Origin: Glandiceps talaboti | Taxonomy: Eukaryota > Hemichordata > Enteropneusta > Spengelidae | Assembly (NCBI RefSeq): GCF_964340395.1 | Contig: NC_135562.1 | Span: 7,668,634-7,732,633, forward strand | DNA: 64,000 nt | Direction of reading: 5' to 3' | Shown here: piece by piece, positions 37,801 through 50,600 of the stretch | Layout: every line of letters starts with the position of its first letter | Numbering within the stretch: position 1 is the first letter of the stretch | The notes under the pieces: model-generated | The model's input: only the letters and a program-made list of their open reading frames with translations | Told to the model about the DNA's origin: nothing | Database searches by the model: none | Program-made: the position numbers and the translations under genes

Positions 37801-40800
37801 AGATTGGCGGCTACACTATAGAAATTTGATTGACTGATTTATTTCTGTGTACAAGCGATAATTCTGTCAATAGCGCTCACTATCCTATATAAAGGCTTGG
37901 GCCTAAAATTGCTACCTATTTTTTTTGGCTGATTACCCCTTAGAAAGAGGGCAAATGACCAGTAACATTATAACACAAATGATGCAATAGGAAATATTTT
38001 AAATATACTGACCGTTTGCTACATCAACACCAAGCGCAACAGCAGTTTCATAGGTCCAGCATCTTGCAACGTTCCTGATTGTATATCCACCACCACCAAG
38101 TACCAGCAGTGGTAAGTTGAATTTCTTCACAAAATCAAGACATTTGGCGTGACCTAGAAAATACAATAAATTGTGTCAAATTCTTCCCTAACTTTGGCAT
38201 GACCTTAAAAGTAATATACATGGTATTAAAATCTGTAAAAATTCATATCATCACAAGGGAAACAAGATACACCTTGTGATGATAAACTTGAGATTCTCAC
38301 ACGATGATAGATGTATTAATTTCACCTTGTCCCAATTTTAAGTTACGTCAAATTTCATTGAAACATTTTGTCTCACTCATACACTTTTGTTTAGAATATA
38401 TAAAATGGAAAGAATGTTATCGCTTTTGTTTGGTGGTTCTCTTTTTTCCAATTTCGAATGTTGAGTTATAAAATTGTAAGACGGATTTTGGTTGGCAACT
38501 GTAAGTACGAGATTGGGTTCCGGAAAATCTATGGTATTACTTCAGATGTATACAACAAGTGCTCACAAAAGAACAAATGACAGTAAACGTAACAGCCAAA
38601 AAGAAATTGTGACGTGTACACTACATCGCATTTTAATCAGATTGGTACTAAACATGCCAACTCACCTCTTAGTGTTAGATTAAAACAACCCAATCTGTCT
38701 CCTGACAGTGAGTCAGCTCCACACTGTAGAACCACAGCACTGGGCTGGTACATTTCCATTACTTTAGCAGTAATCTACAAGAAATTATGCAGAAATAGAC
38801 ATTTTATGTATTCACGCACCACAGTTCAGTTGTACATGGAATCATTGTGTTGTCATAATTTTACACAAAGTGGCTCAAGTTGTTGACAATAAATACCACA
38901 ATCAATTTGAAAACTCATGATGATATCATTCTACAACACATACAACTTACAGGAGGAATTGTGTTCACCGTGTAAAGCCTGACTCCCAATATTTAGCCTT
39001 TAGCGTGTGATTACATAGAGTTACCAAAACCAAGTCATTAAAGTCTGACACCCTATATTTAGGGTGTGATTACATAGAGTTACAGAAACCAAGTCATTCA
39101 TTAAAGGGTTATAAAGACAGTGCTTATATTGTTGGATTTAATAGAAAATAAACATACCAATTCAAACTTCATGCTCTACAACACACAAAAGAGAATACAA
39201 TGTGAAGGGACAATGGACACTTGTGTTTGATAATACAAATCATGATTATGTTAAGGGGACTATTTCAACACTGACTCCCTAACTTGAATATAAACATGTA
39301 TTTATTGTACAGTCTTTTCACTGTTCTACACCCTTGCCAAAAGAATGACTCTATGATCAAGCATATTTCTATCCACAAAAGGAGAACTTGTAATTGCAAA
39401 TATGGTGTACTGTGTACTTACAGGTTCAAATATCTGTTCATATGATTCATCGTCGATACCGTCTCTTAGTGGGAAGTTGACAGCATAATATTTACCCTTG
39501 CCAGCTCCAATGTCCTGTAATTACAACAAACCATAAATTTCAATAACCTGTATCTTTCTGAATGTGCTGAAAATAAGTCACATACCCTGACTAAATTTCA
39601 CTTTGTGTTGATTTTGAACGGAGTGTGTAATCAGATACAACACGAAACGCATGCTCAATGTACAGTGTTATCAGTATTAAAGTTTCTCACAATAATACAT
39701 TCAAGTCATTGAAAATTTAAATACCACTGTAGCATGCTTTTATGTTGATTAAATTCTGAGTAGCTGACATGATATATTTGATAATGTCTGTTCTTAGTTT
39801 TAGCTTGTTTATTTTGTTATGCTAACTGAAGCATAACCACTTAGTTGTCAAACCCAATCAATGTCCTATCAATTAGCAATTTGTTGACATATTACATGTA
39901 GTTCTAAGCTGGGTCAGTGAGTACCCTTTCACGACTGTTTACATATATACATCAATCCATCAATATAATGTTTATAATTTCTTGCAAATAGTAAATGGGT
40001 TTATTAAACCCATTTACTATTTGCAAGAAATTATAAACATTTGTAAAAATTATAAATTTATTTACTTTTTTTTACAAGAAATAATATATTTACTTCTTGC
40101 AAGAAATTATTGAGTAGACCCAACTACTCTATCAACATCATTCACAAATATTGCACTGGCAGAAAGCCGTAGACATGTTTTATATTCTAGAGATCAATTT
40201 GATGTACAGTTCGCTATGGCAGAAAGCCGTAGATATGTTTTATATTCTAGAGATCAGTTTGATGTACAGTTCGCTATGGTGGTGTAAGGGGAACCTTTGA
40301 AGCAAAAAATAAAAGGATTTATATCCAGAAATCTAAAGAATGATTTACAACAAACTTAAAGGGTCCTGCTTACCCTTAGATCACCTGTTCCAGGAAAGTA
40401 TTCTCCATATTTGTGAAAGGACACTGTCATAACTCTGTCTGTAGTATAAAAGGCTTCCTCCACACCGTCGCCATGGTGAATATCAATATCTATGTACAAT
40501 ACTCTTTGATGGTACCTAAGTAGGTAAAAATTATCACCGTTAGCACCATATACCTAATTTAGTACTTGCATTCTGTTGCAGTTGTTAATCCTATTTCTCC
40601 CAAGGGGTACTTGTTTGTACAACAGTAAGTAAGTACGATTTGGGAGGAAGAGGATTAAAACTTGCTGGGCTTTCTGTTTTGAAATTCAAGTGCGGCTGTC
40701 GTCTGATTCATACACACATGTTACCAAAACCTAGCCAATAACTAGGGATGCTCAAACATAACTTTGTTTCCAAGCAGAGAAATACATGATTTCTGAAAGA

Positions 40801-43614
40801 CTTTTCTCCCAAGTGAAATCTAGTGTCAGGCCATTAAATCACATTAAATGCAGTGGTTGGAACATAATGGTAGCACAAGGTATGGAAATCTATGCAAATG
40901 CTCCCCACCCCACAAAACACACACACACACACACACACACAGACACACACACACACACACACCTTCTACCTGAGTCTACCTGTATTCAACATTCTTTTAA
41001 CCATGATTTCCCACCCTAAATAATAGTACAAGTTATGGTGTAATCTATACAATTTATACTGAGATTTAATAGTAAGATACTTACTTTAAGAGCTCAAGTA
41101 TGGCAAGAACGATGTCATTGACATAACAAAACCCTGAAGCTTCTGATTTTTTAGCATGATGCAGACCTCCTGCCCAGTTGACAGCAATGTCAGCTTGTTG
41201 TTTATTGAGTTTGACAGACCCAGCCACGGAACCACCAGTTGATAATTGACAGAATTCATATAAACCATCAAACACTGGACAATCTTCTCCTACGTTAACT
41301 GAGATAGAAAGTAAAAGACAGTGATTTTAATCTCAGAATGCTAACCATTAACAGTGATGAGGTGGGAGTGGGGGAGGGGTACAGGGGTGAAGTTGGTTTA
41401 GGGGACAAAGATTACAAACTCTACAACCTGCAGCTACTAATGAACACTATATCATGTAATGTGTGCCCTTTCAGTCAATTTGGTGTGCCACTAATGCACA
41501 CAATTTCTAGTGACACACCAAAATATTATACTAGAATAGTTTAATTGAGTTACGTACATATTTTCACTTGCGTAAAAGGTATATAAACTCTGCTTGTTCT
41601 GCTTTATTACTAACTAAATTTAAAAGTACTGTTGCTCTGTTGGTCTGTATCTATGTATTTGTCACTGTGTCTCTCTCTCTCTCATAGTCATATATGGACA
41701 AAAATAAGTGAATAAATGAACTCACATCTTTGCATCTGTTTTGTATATTCTGACATATTATCTGGTCTTATACTTCGAAGGAACTTAATGTAATCATCAC
41801 TGTGGTATTTTGTCATCTCTTCCTGGGTAGCTTTGTGTGGTCTCTGAAAATAAAACGAGAAGAGAGATAGTTCCATCATCTGCCAAATGTTTATTGCACG
41901 AAACCAAGTACAAAGTGTTGTCATACGGTGGGCGTGCATTCTCACGTGCTGCACCCAGTCTATTGTATGCACTGCCATTAAAAATACAACAAAAACCAAC
42001 AGCTAACACCTTCAAAAAGAACTTTAAGACATAGCTATTCTCCAGAGCATTCTATACAGTGCCTCTGAACTCTATATCGTAGTGAAAACTGGCAGTTTAT
42101 AAATTCACTGATTGATGATTAATTGATAGTACATTCATTTCAACATCTTCATCTAATATTACTGCATATCAGTATTTTTGTCACAAGTAAATTGTTGATT
42201 CATGTTCAAATCCCACACATTGCATGGATTTACACAACCAATGAGAATGTTTAATATGCCGAAACATACAGGTACAGTACCTCAGAACGCTCTGTACCCT
42301 CCATCCCTTCCTTCTACATATATTATTCTATTACAGCCATACTAATATTTCCACATGTGGTCATTTACATTTGAGCCCAAAATCCAAAATATACTCTACC
42401 ATGCAGCCATTTCTGTACAAACACATATCCTACAATTCAATGTTAATCATGTTAATATACTTACATATATTTCCATTTTTCTGTACAGTCCATAGTTCAA
42501 CAATAAATTATGTGTCATTCGTATACGATGGGGTTTCATAGGATGCCCTTGGCCATAATAGTAATTGCCAACATCACCTAATATAATCAAAAGCAAAAAT
42601 AATGCATTGTCAAAACTTGAAAGTTATATTTCTTTCCACAAGAATAGCAAGTCCATTCAGGGTCTGGCACTTCTCTTTTCAGTTCAAAATGTAAACTATT
42701 ATCACATGTAACTTGTATATATATGGCTTCATTCACTAAACATATCAATTGAAATATAAAGTAGGCAATCTCTTTTGTCCCTGAACCTATTTTCAAATAC
42801 ATCTTATGACACATTCGTTACACAAAGCACACCCCTTACAAGCATCGAATACATCTTCGGGGAAATTTAATTCATCACTCACACACACGTATAGCAGGTA
42901 CAAATGTACGGTGGCTGTGCGGCCATTTTGAATGTGTCACTCTAAGGCTTCGGTAGCAAGCCGTGTACCTGTCAACATTTTGACTTGCAAGTTGAATATT
43001 CAATGGCAGACCACGCATTTTTAACTCCCATAATTTAGTAAACGTAAAATTGGCGCATATAATGGTCTGGTCATCAGCTTGTATGCATTATTCGAGCTAC
43101 ACTTGGCCGAGAATATATCTGAATTTGATAGTGGTAGCCGGATATTGATGTTGTTGGCATGAAGCTGTCGTTCACATAAACCGCGCTGTAGCGGACGAAT
43201 TTCGTTTCACGCACCCTTCCTAAAATTCGCATGGCTTCCATCATAGGCAATCGGAAGGTGCCACAACACATTACATGACGTTTCGGAGGCGTATGAAGTT
43301 TAAATGTCCATAGCTATAAATGTGCTAGGTTGTTTTTAATTGCGCGAAAGACGTGTAGTTTGGGTTGTTTTCTGTATAGTGTACGTCCCATTGAAGTCTT
43401 TGTGTTCTCCAATGGAATAGCCCAGTGCACCGAGTCCTCTAAGTGGGAAACCCCATAACCAAGGTGCGTCAATCTTATGTTTAAGCGCTTATGAGAGGAG
43501 CCTAAAAATAATCACCGGATAGTTTTGATTCTAGTTATTTGAATAAGTGCACTTACCATCATAATAGTAGCAAACTTTCTTTTTGGTTGGGGTTTGAGTA
43601 CCAGTAAACGCCAT
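32981..43614 (-). CDS. HDAC1: Class I histone deacetylase, HDAC1/2 orthologue, complete (562 aa)
   Basis: Fifteen minus-strand exons, 5' to 3': 43614-43557, 42577-42465, 41843-41726, 41298-41085, 40515-40374, 39514-39422, 38774-38666, 38153-38013, 37356-37248, 36652-36594, 36136-36065, 35427-35287, 35029-34918, 34000-33927 and 33114-32981 (TAA). All are GT-AG and in phase. It is a zinc-dependent lysine deacetylase acting on histone tails in nuclear Sin3, NuRD and CoREST complexes. Seen: start [27 protein letters not shown] with His143/144; DIDIHHGDG with zinc ligands Asp179/His181; [13 protein letters not shown] with Asp267; [10 protein letters not shown] with Tyr306. Each is human HDAC1 numbering plus 3. 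The tail has [17 protein letters not shown], an IxCxE-type site (417-421) and CK2-type serines 424/426. The last three exons add a Lys/Glu/Pro-rich extension, so it is longer than human HDAC1 (482 aa). It is one HDAC1/2-type gene; I cannot tell whether it predates the vertebrate duplication. Confidence 0.97.
33185..33520. repeat. Dispersed repeat family I, copy 1, with G25 tract
   Basis: Segments AATTTTAGAATAGGTGGGGT, AGGTAGATTTTTTATC and, at the other end, GGTCGGGTAACCGGAACCAA + ACAATTTTTT recur in inverted order at 46,022-46,170. An uninterrupted G25 run lies at 33463-33487. It is located in the last intron of the HDAC gene. Confidence 0.7.
34245..34318. repeat. 30-bp-arm hairpin in an HDAC intron
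   Basis: Arms GTGTCAGTGCAGTAAGGCCG + TATCTGC and the complement GCAGATACGACCTTACTGCA + CTGACAC are separated by a loop of about 15 bp, with one mismatch. It is flanked on the left by sequence resembling the duplicated unit at 1-348. Confidence 0.85.
34783..34892. repeat. (GTAT)n/(AT)n microsatellite
   Basis: Simple repeat immediately downstream (minus-strand sense) of HDAC exon 35029-34918, only about 25 bp past its donor. Confidence 0.95.
35568..35820. mobile_element. MITE family G, copy 1 (~250 bp)
   Basis: The left end reads AATAGGGTACTTGCAATCCA and the right end GTTTGCAAGTTCCCTATT, inverted relative to each other. The body (CTGAGCATGCTCAGA, GGACTATGGGATTATCTGTG, CAATACTAATTGATTAGTAT, CATGATGCAACATTCAACAT) matches 50,199-50,451 in reverse orientation. 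It is intronic to the HDAC gene, about 140 bp from exon 35427-35287. Confidence 0.88.
38976..39098. repeat. ~65-bp direct duplication in an HDAC intron
   Basis: AGTCTGACACCCTATATTTA and its partner GCCTGACTCCCAATATTTAG are each followed by GTGTGATTACATAGAGTTAC and AAACCAAGTCATT. Confidence 0.8.
39968..40040. repeat. 73-bp perfect palindrome
   Basis: Arms of 36 bp, beginning ATGTTTATAATTTCTTGCAA and ending TTGCAAGAAATTATAAACAT, are exact reverse complements around a single central T (GGGTTTATTAAACCC). It lies in the HDAC intron between exons 40515-40374 and 39514-39422. Confidence 0.95.
40158..40277 (+). repeat. 60-bp direct duplication
   Basis: Two adjacent copies of GGCAGAAAGCCGTAGACATG ... 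GATGTACAGTTCGCTAT with two differences. They lie about 100 bp from HDAC exon 40515-40374. Confidence 0.93.
40918..40963. repeat. (CA)n microsatellite
   Basis: CACACA run interrupted by one AGACAC, in an HDAC intron. Confidence 0.95.
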
Positions 43615-46021
43615 GCTTGCCGGTCCGCCGAATCCACTCTGTTCATGCAAATAAAATGATAATGAGCTAGGCGACCTTCTGAAAAGCCGAGCGGGTGATT
43701 TGACCTTTCTTTCGTATGCTAAGATACAGCCACAGGTGTATACATTGAATTATTGTTGAAGCAAATTATAGCAGTCAAAATATAACAATTCTGTCTTGTT
43801 TTCACGTCAAAATTAGAATTACGTAAGGCAAAGAAAACCAGGTTCAAAATTTGAACGTCTTGTCCCCCTGGCACGGAGGACTTCGGGTTCGATCGATAAT
43901 ATTCGTTATTTTATTTTACTATCTACAAGAGACTTAAATAACAACAAAATGGTGTATATTTATTAGTTTTAGTATCCGAAAGTACAGTAGTTAACAGTTA
44001 GACGGGTTTTAAAAAATAAAAGAAAGGAAGAAATACTCGAGCCTGTGGTAGGTTACCCATGATTCATAAGTTACTATTTTCACTAAGTTAAGGGTACTTT
44101 CCATTATTTTGTTTAATATTTTTTTCTAATTTTTCGTCTTATTCTAGGTTCTTTCAGATTAAGTCATCTAGTGAAGGAAATCAATTTTGAAGAGTGCTAT
44201 TTGCACTCGCCACATCAAAGATAAACGTTCGGTTTAAATAATCACCTTGCTCATTTACATTGGCTTAGGCATTCTTAATCTGCCAGGCAAGTGCACCTAC
44301 TTCCTTGTTCCACCACCCGGATCCCAGTTCAAGAAACTTTCCACCAAGTTTTTATCGTTGGATGTGTCAAATGTCTTGATTCCGATGTGACGATTCGCAA
44401 ATTAAGTAAGTAACTGTCTTTGTTTTTAACAAGTACTAATGATGCTGGAGTAAAAATTTTGTTATCGCGTATACAAACTTTGATACGCCCGCCCAGCGAA
44501 AGAACATTGAACAAGTACAAACTCGGTGCAGCATGAAGTTGGCATCTGTCACTGTGTTACGCTCCACACGCGTCTGGGCGTTTGCATCGTTATGTATACC
44601 GGATAATATCATACGACAACGACCACAATATATAGCTGTTTTCCGTTCCAAATTTCCACACAGCGTCGGTCTGATGAAAAAATATCATAAAATCGATATG
44701 AATTAATTTAGTATAGATAATTAATCTTGTTAATTTATCTTTACCCGTCAAGGATTATCCGACATGCGCCAGAAAGGCAGAATTGAAACATGCACGGTAA
44801 CTAAAAACTAATAAAAAAATACATGGTTTCGATATCTGACAGTATGATACGAGATATAATTTTTTCCATCACTTTTAAAACAAGTTTTACTGTTTTAAAA
44901 TAGAAATCCGCCAGAATAAGTTTTTGTACTGATAACAATACTCACGAAACACAGATAACAAAATCAATGTATGTAATTATGTTGGTCTTCCTTGTTAGAG
45001 TAGGATAAATTTAAATTCTGATAACCTACGAGTCGTCATTACTTTAAACTTTAGGTCAGACTTAATAGAGATATAAATAATGAACAATTATGTTATAGTA
45101 TTAGTGCCAGATAATAATCTAATGTAAAGATGATGGGCATATAGTAATTCATTTATCTAATATTATTTTTTTGTTGTGTGTGGAAAATAGTGAGATATTT
45201 TTTTTGTGTGTGAAATTGTCCAGTGTTTTCCTGTGTGAAACAACACTGAATTTGAAATATGTGCTCATTATCAGTGTAAGCTTCATTTGATGTTTACTTT
45301 GTCAGCTGGTTTGTACCTTGTCATTTATCATTCATTGTGTGTACTGGAATTCAGGAAGGTTAGGTTGACATGAAAGCAGTAATGTCACTGTGTTTGTCAC
45401 TGTGTCTGTCACTGTGTCTGTCACTAAATCTGGCACAAATTAAATGGAATTACACATATCAGGTCAAGAGAATTGGAAGTTAGAAAATGTCTTTTGTCAG
45501 AATGGGGAGTTTGTTACTGTGAATATACGATATATTTTGGCACTTAATATTTTTGGCATTTTTTTAACATACACTCCTTGCAGTGGATAATTGGAATGTA
45601 TATTGCTTTTATTAGCAGTGCCCCCCCCCCCCCCCCCCCCCCATCAGAACTTGGAAGTACATGCATATATAATGTATGTGGAAGATCAGTATAGAAAATC
45701 TATTTGACCCTACATGTACCTACTTAAACACACCATGTCAAGTTTTGTTTTCGATATCAGAACTTCTATTCTTTTCTTCATTGGTTAATAAATTGGTTTA
45801 TGAATCCGTTCACAGTTTCATGTTTGTCCTAAGTCTCACACTCAAACACGGATGGTTTTGACTCAGACTTTCTCCAACATCTGTAGTTAAATGTGATTTT
45901 GGACTCTAGATATCTATTCTGTATACATACAATGTATACAAACACCATCCCTTACTATTGAGTAAAGAAAACTCACCCATTCTCTCTCAGGATTTTGACT
46001 TCATTATTCAGTGTATTAAGT
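43615..46021. other. HDAC upstream flank, no gene seen
   Basis: The HDAC promoter should lie in the first few hundred bases here; no TATA box or other clear core element can be called. Scattered CpGs occur up to about 44.7 kb (CGCGTATAC, CTCCACACGCGTCTGG). A C22 tract is at 45621-45642. Small open frames show no splice-supported coding structure. Confidence 0.45.
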
Positions 46022-46170
46022 CCTAAAAAAATTGTTTGGTTCCGGTTACCTGATCCCACCTAGTTTTTCACTGCGACACTAATTTTTTTCCCCGTATTAT
46101 ATATTATATAAATATATATATATATAACAAATAAAAAAATCTATCTACCCCACCTGTTTTGAAATTGAGC
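46022..46170. repeat. Dispersed repeat family I, copy 2
   Basis: AAAAAATTGTTTGGTTCCGG + TTACCTGATC and ATCTATCTACCCCACCTGTT are reverse-complement matches to the ends of the 33.2-33.5 kb copy, with an AT-rich middle (ATATAAATATATATAT). Confidence 0.7.
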
Positions 46171-47276
46171 GTAATCAGATCTTTGTAATTTTTTAACTTG
46201 GGACAATTTTAACAGACAACAGTGATCCCAAAGAGAGGTGATTGTAAAAAATTTTTTGGTTTTAGTAAATTACTATTTTGTGCAAATACTTTAAACTTTG
46301 TACTTTGCTGATTCTCTCAGTCTCTCACCCCCCCCCCTTCCTCTTCCTCCTCCAAAACAACATATGTCTTTGCTGAGACTTTATATTTTCCTCCATCATG
46401 AAAACCAAATCTGTACAGATTGAATATAGTTTCACAAAAAATAAAACAATTCAGTGGTACATTAGGACTGGCCTTATAAAATAGCCTAGTTTTGACATAC
46501 CTACATTATATTTTCATAAGTACTATAGTATAGTGGCCATCTGTTTTACCATGTATGTGTAGAATGGTTGGAATTGTGTAAGCCAAAACAATATGTACGT
46601 TGTTATGATAGCATACCTTTCAAAGCTAGGTTAGGTGGGGATTTTGTTACTGTGCATTTTGGTACTCAACATTTTTTGGCAATTTTAGCAGAAAAAATTT
46701 AATAATAGACAAAAATATCTGATTAAAGCCAATTTTTTTACTATAGAATAAGTTCATTTTACTATCTCTTGAATAATTTTGCTCCAAAAAGAAATCTGTG
46801 AGAAAATTAAATCCCTTTCACTGGTAAATTTTTTGAGATAATAAAAACCGATTTATTTGTATTCAGAAGTGACTCAAAAACTGACATTGCAAAAACAACC
46901 TATATTTTGTAAAAAGTTTTTAAAAAAAAATAGAGAAACAAAATTTGTACTCAAAATGTGCCAGAGTGCCAGACTTGAAAATATTACCTGAGAAGTTATG
47001 ATGAATTGATAAATTATTCAATTAAACATAGTTGAAAAAGCAAATAGTGTGAATAAGTGAATTTTAGTACATGTAGTTTATTTGCATACTAAATGTCATT
47101 AATCAAACTGTGAGTAGGTAGGAGTGCCTTTATTGTCCCATAATATCTATTATTGATGTATTAGGTCAGGACTAGGAGAATAAGTCATTAATCATAGTTT
47201 TTTCGTAAACTCAAAGTCCTTGAAAAGTAACCTAGTTATGATCCATTGTTCATTTAGACAGCTGGATAATAATTAG

Positions 47277-47605
47277 ATGTTATTCCCAATATTTTTGGAA
47301 AAGGAAAATACGAGTGACCTAAGGGGCCTTTGTCACTACGAATCATTAAACAAATAGTGACAACCCTTCGGTCATGAATATTTTCCAACTGAATAAAGAA
47401 AAATGTTGGAGACTAACATAATTATACCACCGGAAGTAACATCAAAGAAAAATCGCCGAAAATAGGCAATTTTGAACGTTTTGATTCACATTTCAAACAC
47501 AGCAGAACTAGTATCGTAGACACATATTGTCATGACTTAGACGTGTGTTGTCATGACGTAGAATGACCAGAGTATATATTCCATATTTTTGGCTTATGCA
47601 TTGTA
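47277..47605. mobile_element. MITE family E, copy 2
   Basis: The hairpin TATTCCCAATATTTTTGG ... GAGTGACCTAAGGGGCCTTT ... GGTCATGAATATTTTCC is followed by the same flank block as copy 1 in inverse order (CACATTTCAAACACAGCAGA, GTCATGACGTAGA, CATATTTTTGGCTTATGCAT). Confidence 0.75.
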
Positions 47606-47980
47606 TAATTAGATATTATTTCTCAATATTTGTCTCTGTTCAGCCAAGAATAATATGAGTGACCTAAGGGGCCTTGTCACTACAAGTGGCTAAATGAGTT
47701 GTAAGAGCCTTTAGGTCATGAATATTTTTCAGCTAAATGAAGACAAATAATGGAGAATAATATAATTATACCTCCTCAACTATAATTTATGAACAATTGA
47801 TGGAAATTGAATGTTGAAGTGAATATTTTGATTCATATTTCATGGACTTCAGAACTAATGACTTATATTTCAAGGACTGCAGAACCAGTGACTTAGACAT
47901 GAGCTGTATGACATGTAGAACAACCAGGATATAAAAAATTGATATTTTCGTTTTAATGTATTCAAAGTGGCCTCTGTGTG
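47606..47980. mobile_element. MITE family E, copy 3
   Basis: A tandem neighbour of copy 2: TTAGATATTATTTCTCAATA, GAGTGACCTAAGGGGCCTTG, TTTAGGTCATGAATATTTTT, then TTGATTCATATTTCATGG and GACTTAGACATGAGCTGTAT. It is more diverged than copies 1 and 2. Confidence 0.65.
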
Positions 47981-49375
47981 TGGTATAATTATGTGTAGTG
48001 TGATATTTGATACTTGTATATAGCCTAGAATCCATGCTAATAATAGGACATTTCATTTTCTGGCAGCAACCAGAGTAACCACAGAGTAGTTTATTTCCTT
48101 GTTCAAAGTTACAGGGTAGAGTAGATCCTGGTTTAATTTTTATCAACTTTGTCGTATGTGAAAATCCAGATATTTTTCTTGCCATATTTGCCAGACTCAG
48201 TAATTATGGAGACTGACAACATGATTTCAGCTATTAACTTGTAATGTTGTACTATAATTGGTAATCACAAATTCCTATAATTGCTGACATTTGCACATTT
48301 ATTTTCTCATCAAGTAACCAGAATGAATTATGAAACAGGCAGGTTTTTAATCCTTGATCACTGAAGTTAATTTTTTCATTACTTTATTTTTCTCATGTTC
48401 AGGCTTAAACGATTTTTTTTTTTCAAGCGCCAGGTTTTTATAGAGAAGATGCTTACAGTAAAAACACCTTGTCACATTTGGATTCCTTTGAAACATTTCA
48501 TTAGATACTGATGCTGAATGTTCACGAGAGTTGTTTTACACTGTTAGGGTATAGGCACTCAGGAATCATGAATATTCAGTGTTCAACCATTGAATACATT
48601 ATTTCTGCTGACTCCCATGATGCAACAGCCCATAGCAAAGATACTCTGTTAAGGTACATGATGTGCAAGATCAACTTGATGTTTCTCTAGTAATTGTAGG
48701 TGATATAACATCATGAAATGACTTTCCACAACCCATGAAAATATCTCTTTCCTGTAGTGGTATTACCCTTTAAGAAGATAGTAATACATGTATTTTGTTT
48801 TTGTGTAAATTAATCAAATTCCACGCAGTTCAAATTTATTTTCTAGGGAACACACTACAAAGAAGCAAAGGAAAGCATTCTAATTTCTAGATGAATATTG
48901 GAGATATACTTGAATTTTTCCAAAGTCTGCCCTCATAGTTGCCCTGTGGCTTGTAAAGATGTGATGTATATCCTGTAGTTTTGGTGTAGATGAATGAGGA
49001 AAATTACTAAATAAACCGTACATTCTATTTTTGTTTTGTCTATTTGTTCTCTACTTCAATTCAAATTTCAACAAGACTATAATTCATAGACAACTTCCGT
49101 CATAATTCCAAATGACTAGAAAAACTTGAACTCTGAGCTGAATTTTATTGTTACCAACCGTCATTTTGATTAGTAACTAAATATGGTTACCCTTTAACCA
49201 GAAACATTGCTTTCTTGCTCTGGAATCATATTTTGTAATGGTTTTGAACTCCTAGTACATGTGTATTTTAAGTAAATCGCAGCTGAAGATTCAAGAAGTC
49301 AGAGTGATCTACTATTATGGTAAATTATTTTACACTCTTTGAGTTCACAATTAATACAAAAGTACCCTTCCAGAT

Positions 49376-49735
49376 CCTGTAGAGTTATCAGATCCTGTAG
49401 AGTTTTCAGATCCTGTAGAGTTATCAGATCCCGTATCGGAACTAGACTATCTGGATGCCAACGTGGTCTCTAACTAAAATGGAGGTGTAAATTGTAATGA
49501 TACCGTATCTAGACTATCTGGATGCCAACGTGGTCTCTAACTAAAATGGAGGTGTAAATTGTAATGATACCGTATCTAGACTCTATCTGGATGCCAACGT
49601 GGTCTGTAACTAAAATGGAGGTGAAAATCCTAATGATATACCGTATAGGAACTCGACTATCTGGATGCCAACATGGTCTCTAACTAAAATGGAGGTGTAA
49701 ATCGTAATGATACCATATAGGAACTCGACTAGGAG
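49376..49735 (+). repeat. Two adjacent tandem arrays (18-bp x4, then ~75-85-bp x4)
   Basis: CAGATCCTGTAGAGTTAT is repeated about four times (49,372-49,435). It is followed by four units of CTATCTGGATGCCAACGTGG + TCTCTAACTAAAATGGAGGT with GTAATGATACCGTAT ends. A single diverged unit (GTCTGGATGCCAACTGTGGT) lies at about 56,034-56,110. Confidence 0.9.
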
Positions 49736-50198
49736 ACATCATACACATAAATCTTATCTCATTCTTAGACAAAAGCAGGTCTTTAAACTTTAATTACAAT
49801 TAGTCCATTGAAAAGCATTTAGTATAATTTAACTGCTAACTGTATGTAATGAAACTACTTTTTGTACATTTACATTGTAACATTATTGGTAAAAGCAGAA
49901 GTAAGTGCAAACTCAATTTAGGGAATTAATGTTGAAAATTGTATGCATTAGAATTAGATCAAAATTCCAAAAAATTTGAAAGCATCAGGATTGCGTTGTA
50001 TTGGAAAACACAACAGTTTGGTTGATTGTCAAAAACTAGATTTTTGAGGGTTTTAATTTTCACCAAAATTTGAAAAGAAAAATTTGCCTATAAATAAAAA
50101 GTGTTTTATGGGACTTTTGATTTCAATGGAAAACTACACTGGAGAAAATAAATTCAGAGTGAAATTTAGTATTTCAGAGTGTACAGGTTTGATAATAG

Positions 50199-50451
50199 GG
50201 AACTTCAAACCCGCCATGTTGAATGTTGCATCATGGGAAATGTGATAATAAATACTAATCAATTAGTATTGTAAACAATGTTGATACATTGTTTGTAACC
50301 ACAAATAATCAATTCATAGTTACCCTGACCATTGTGGGACGTTTATTTTATGAGTAGCTCCAGATTAGATATTACAATAACCACAGATAATCCCATAGTC
50401 CTTTGCATCTGAACATGCTCAGTCTGGATTGCAAGTTCCCTATTGGACAAT
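50199..50451. mobile_element. MITE family G, copy 2 (inverse orientation)
   Basis: Starts AATAGGGAACTTCAAACCCG and ends GATTGCAAGTTCCCTATT. The body is the reverse complement of the 35.57-kb copy, with roughly 90% identity by eye. Confidence 0.88.
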
Positions 50452-50600
50452 TATTGCCCATGCTAGGTTGTTGAGATTGTAAGCTACATGTATGTTCAAC
50501 ATATGTAAGTATCAACCATCATGTACATCAACACATCGAAACAAACCAAAGTACAGCGCTGCCTGAACGACTTTAGTTAAAGTTAAGAACGTTACACAAG

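Noticed and set aside
42587-42814. Minus-strand frame with a CysxxCys pair ([13 protein letters not shown]), zinc-ribbon-like
   Set aside because: Lies wholly in HDAC intron 1 beside exon 42577-42465, with only one Cys pair and no matching exon; likely chance.
47787-48185. 132-codon minus-strand frame
   Set aside because: Overlaps MITE family E copy 3 and has low-complexity repeats (KSLVLKSMKYESK); no homologous motif or exon structure.
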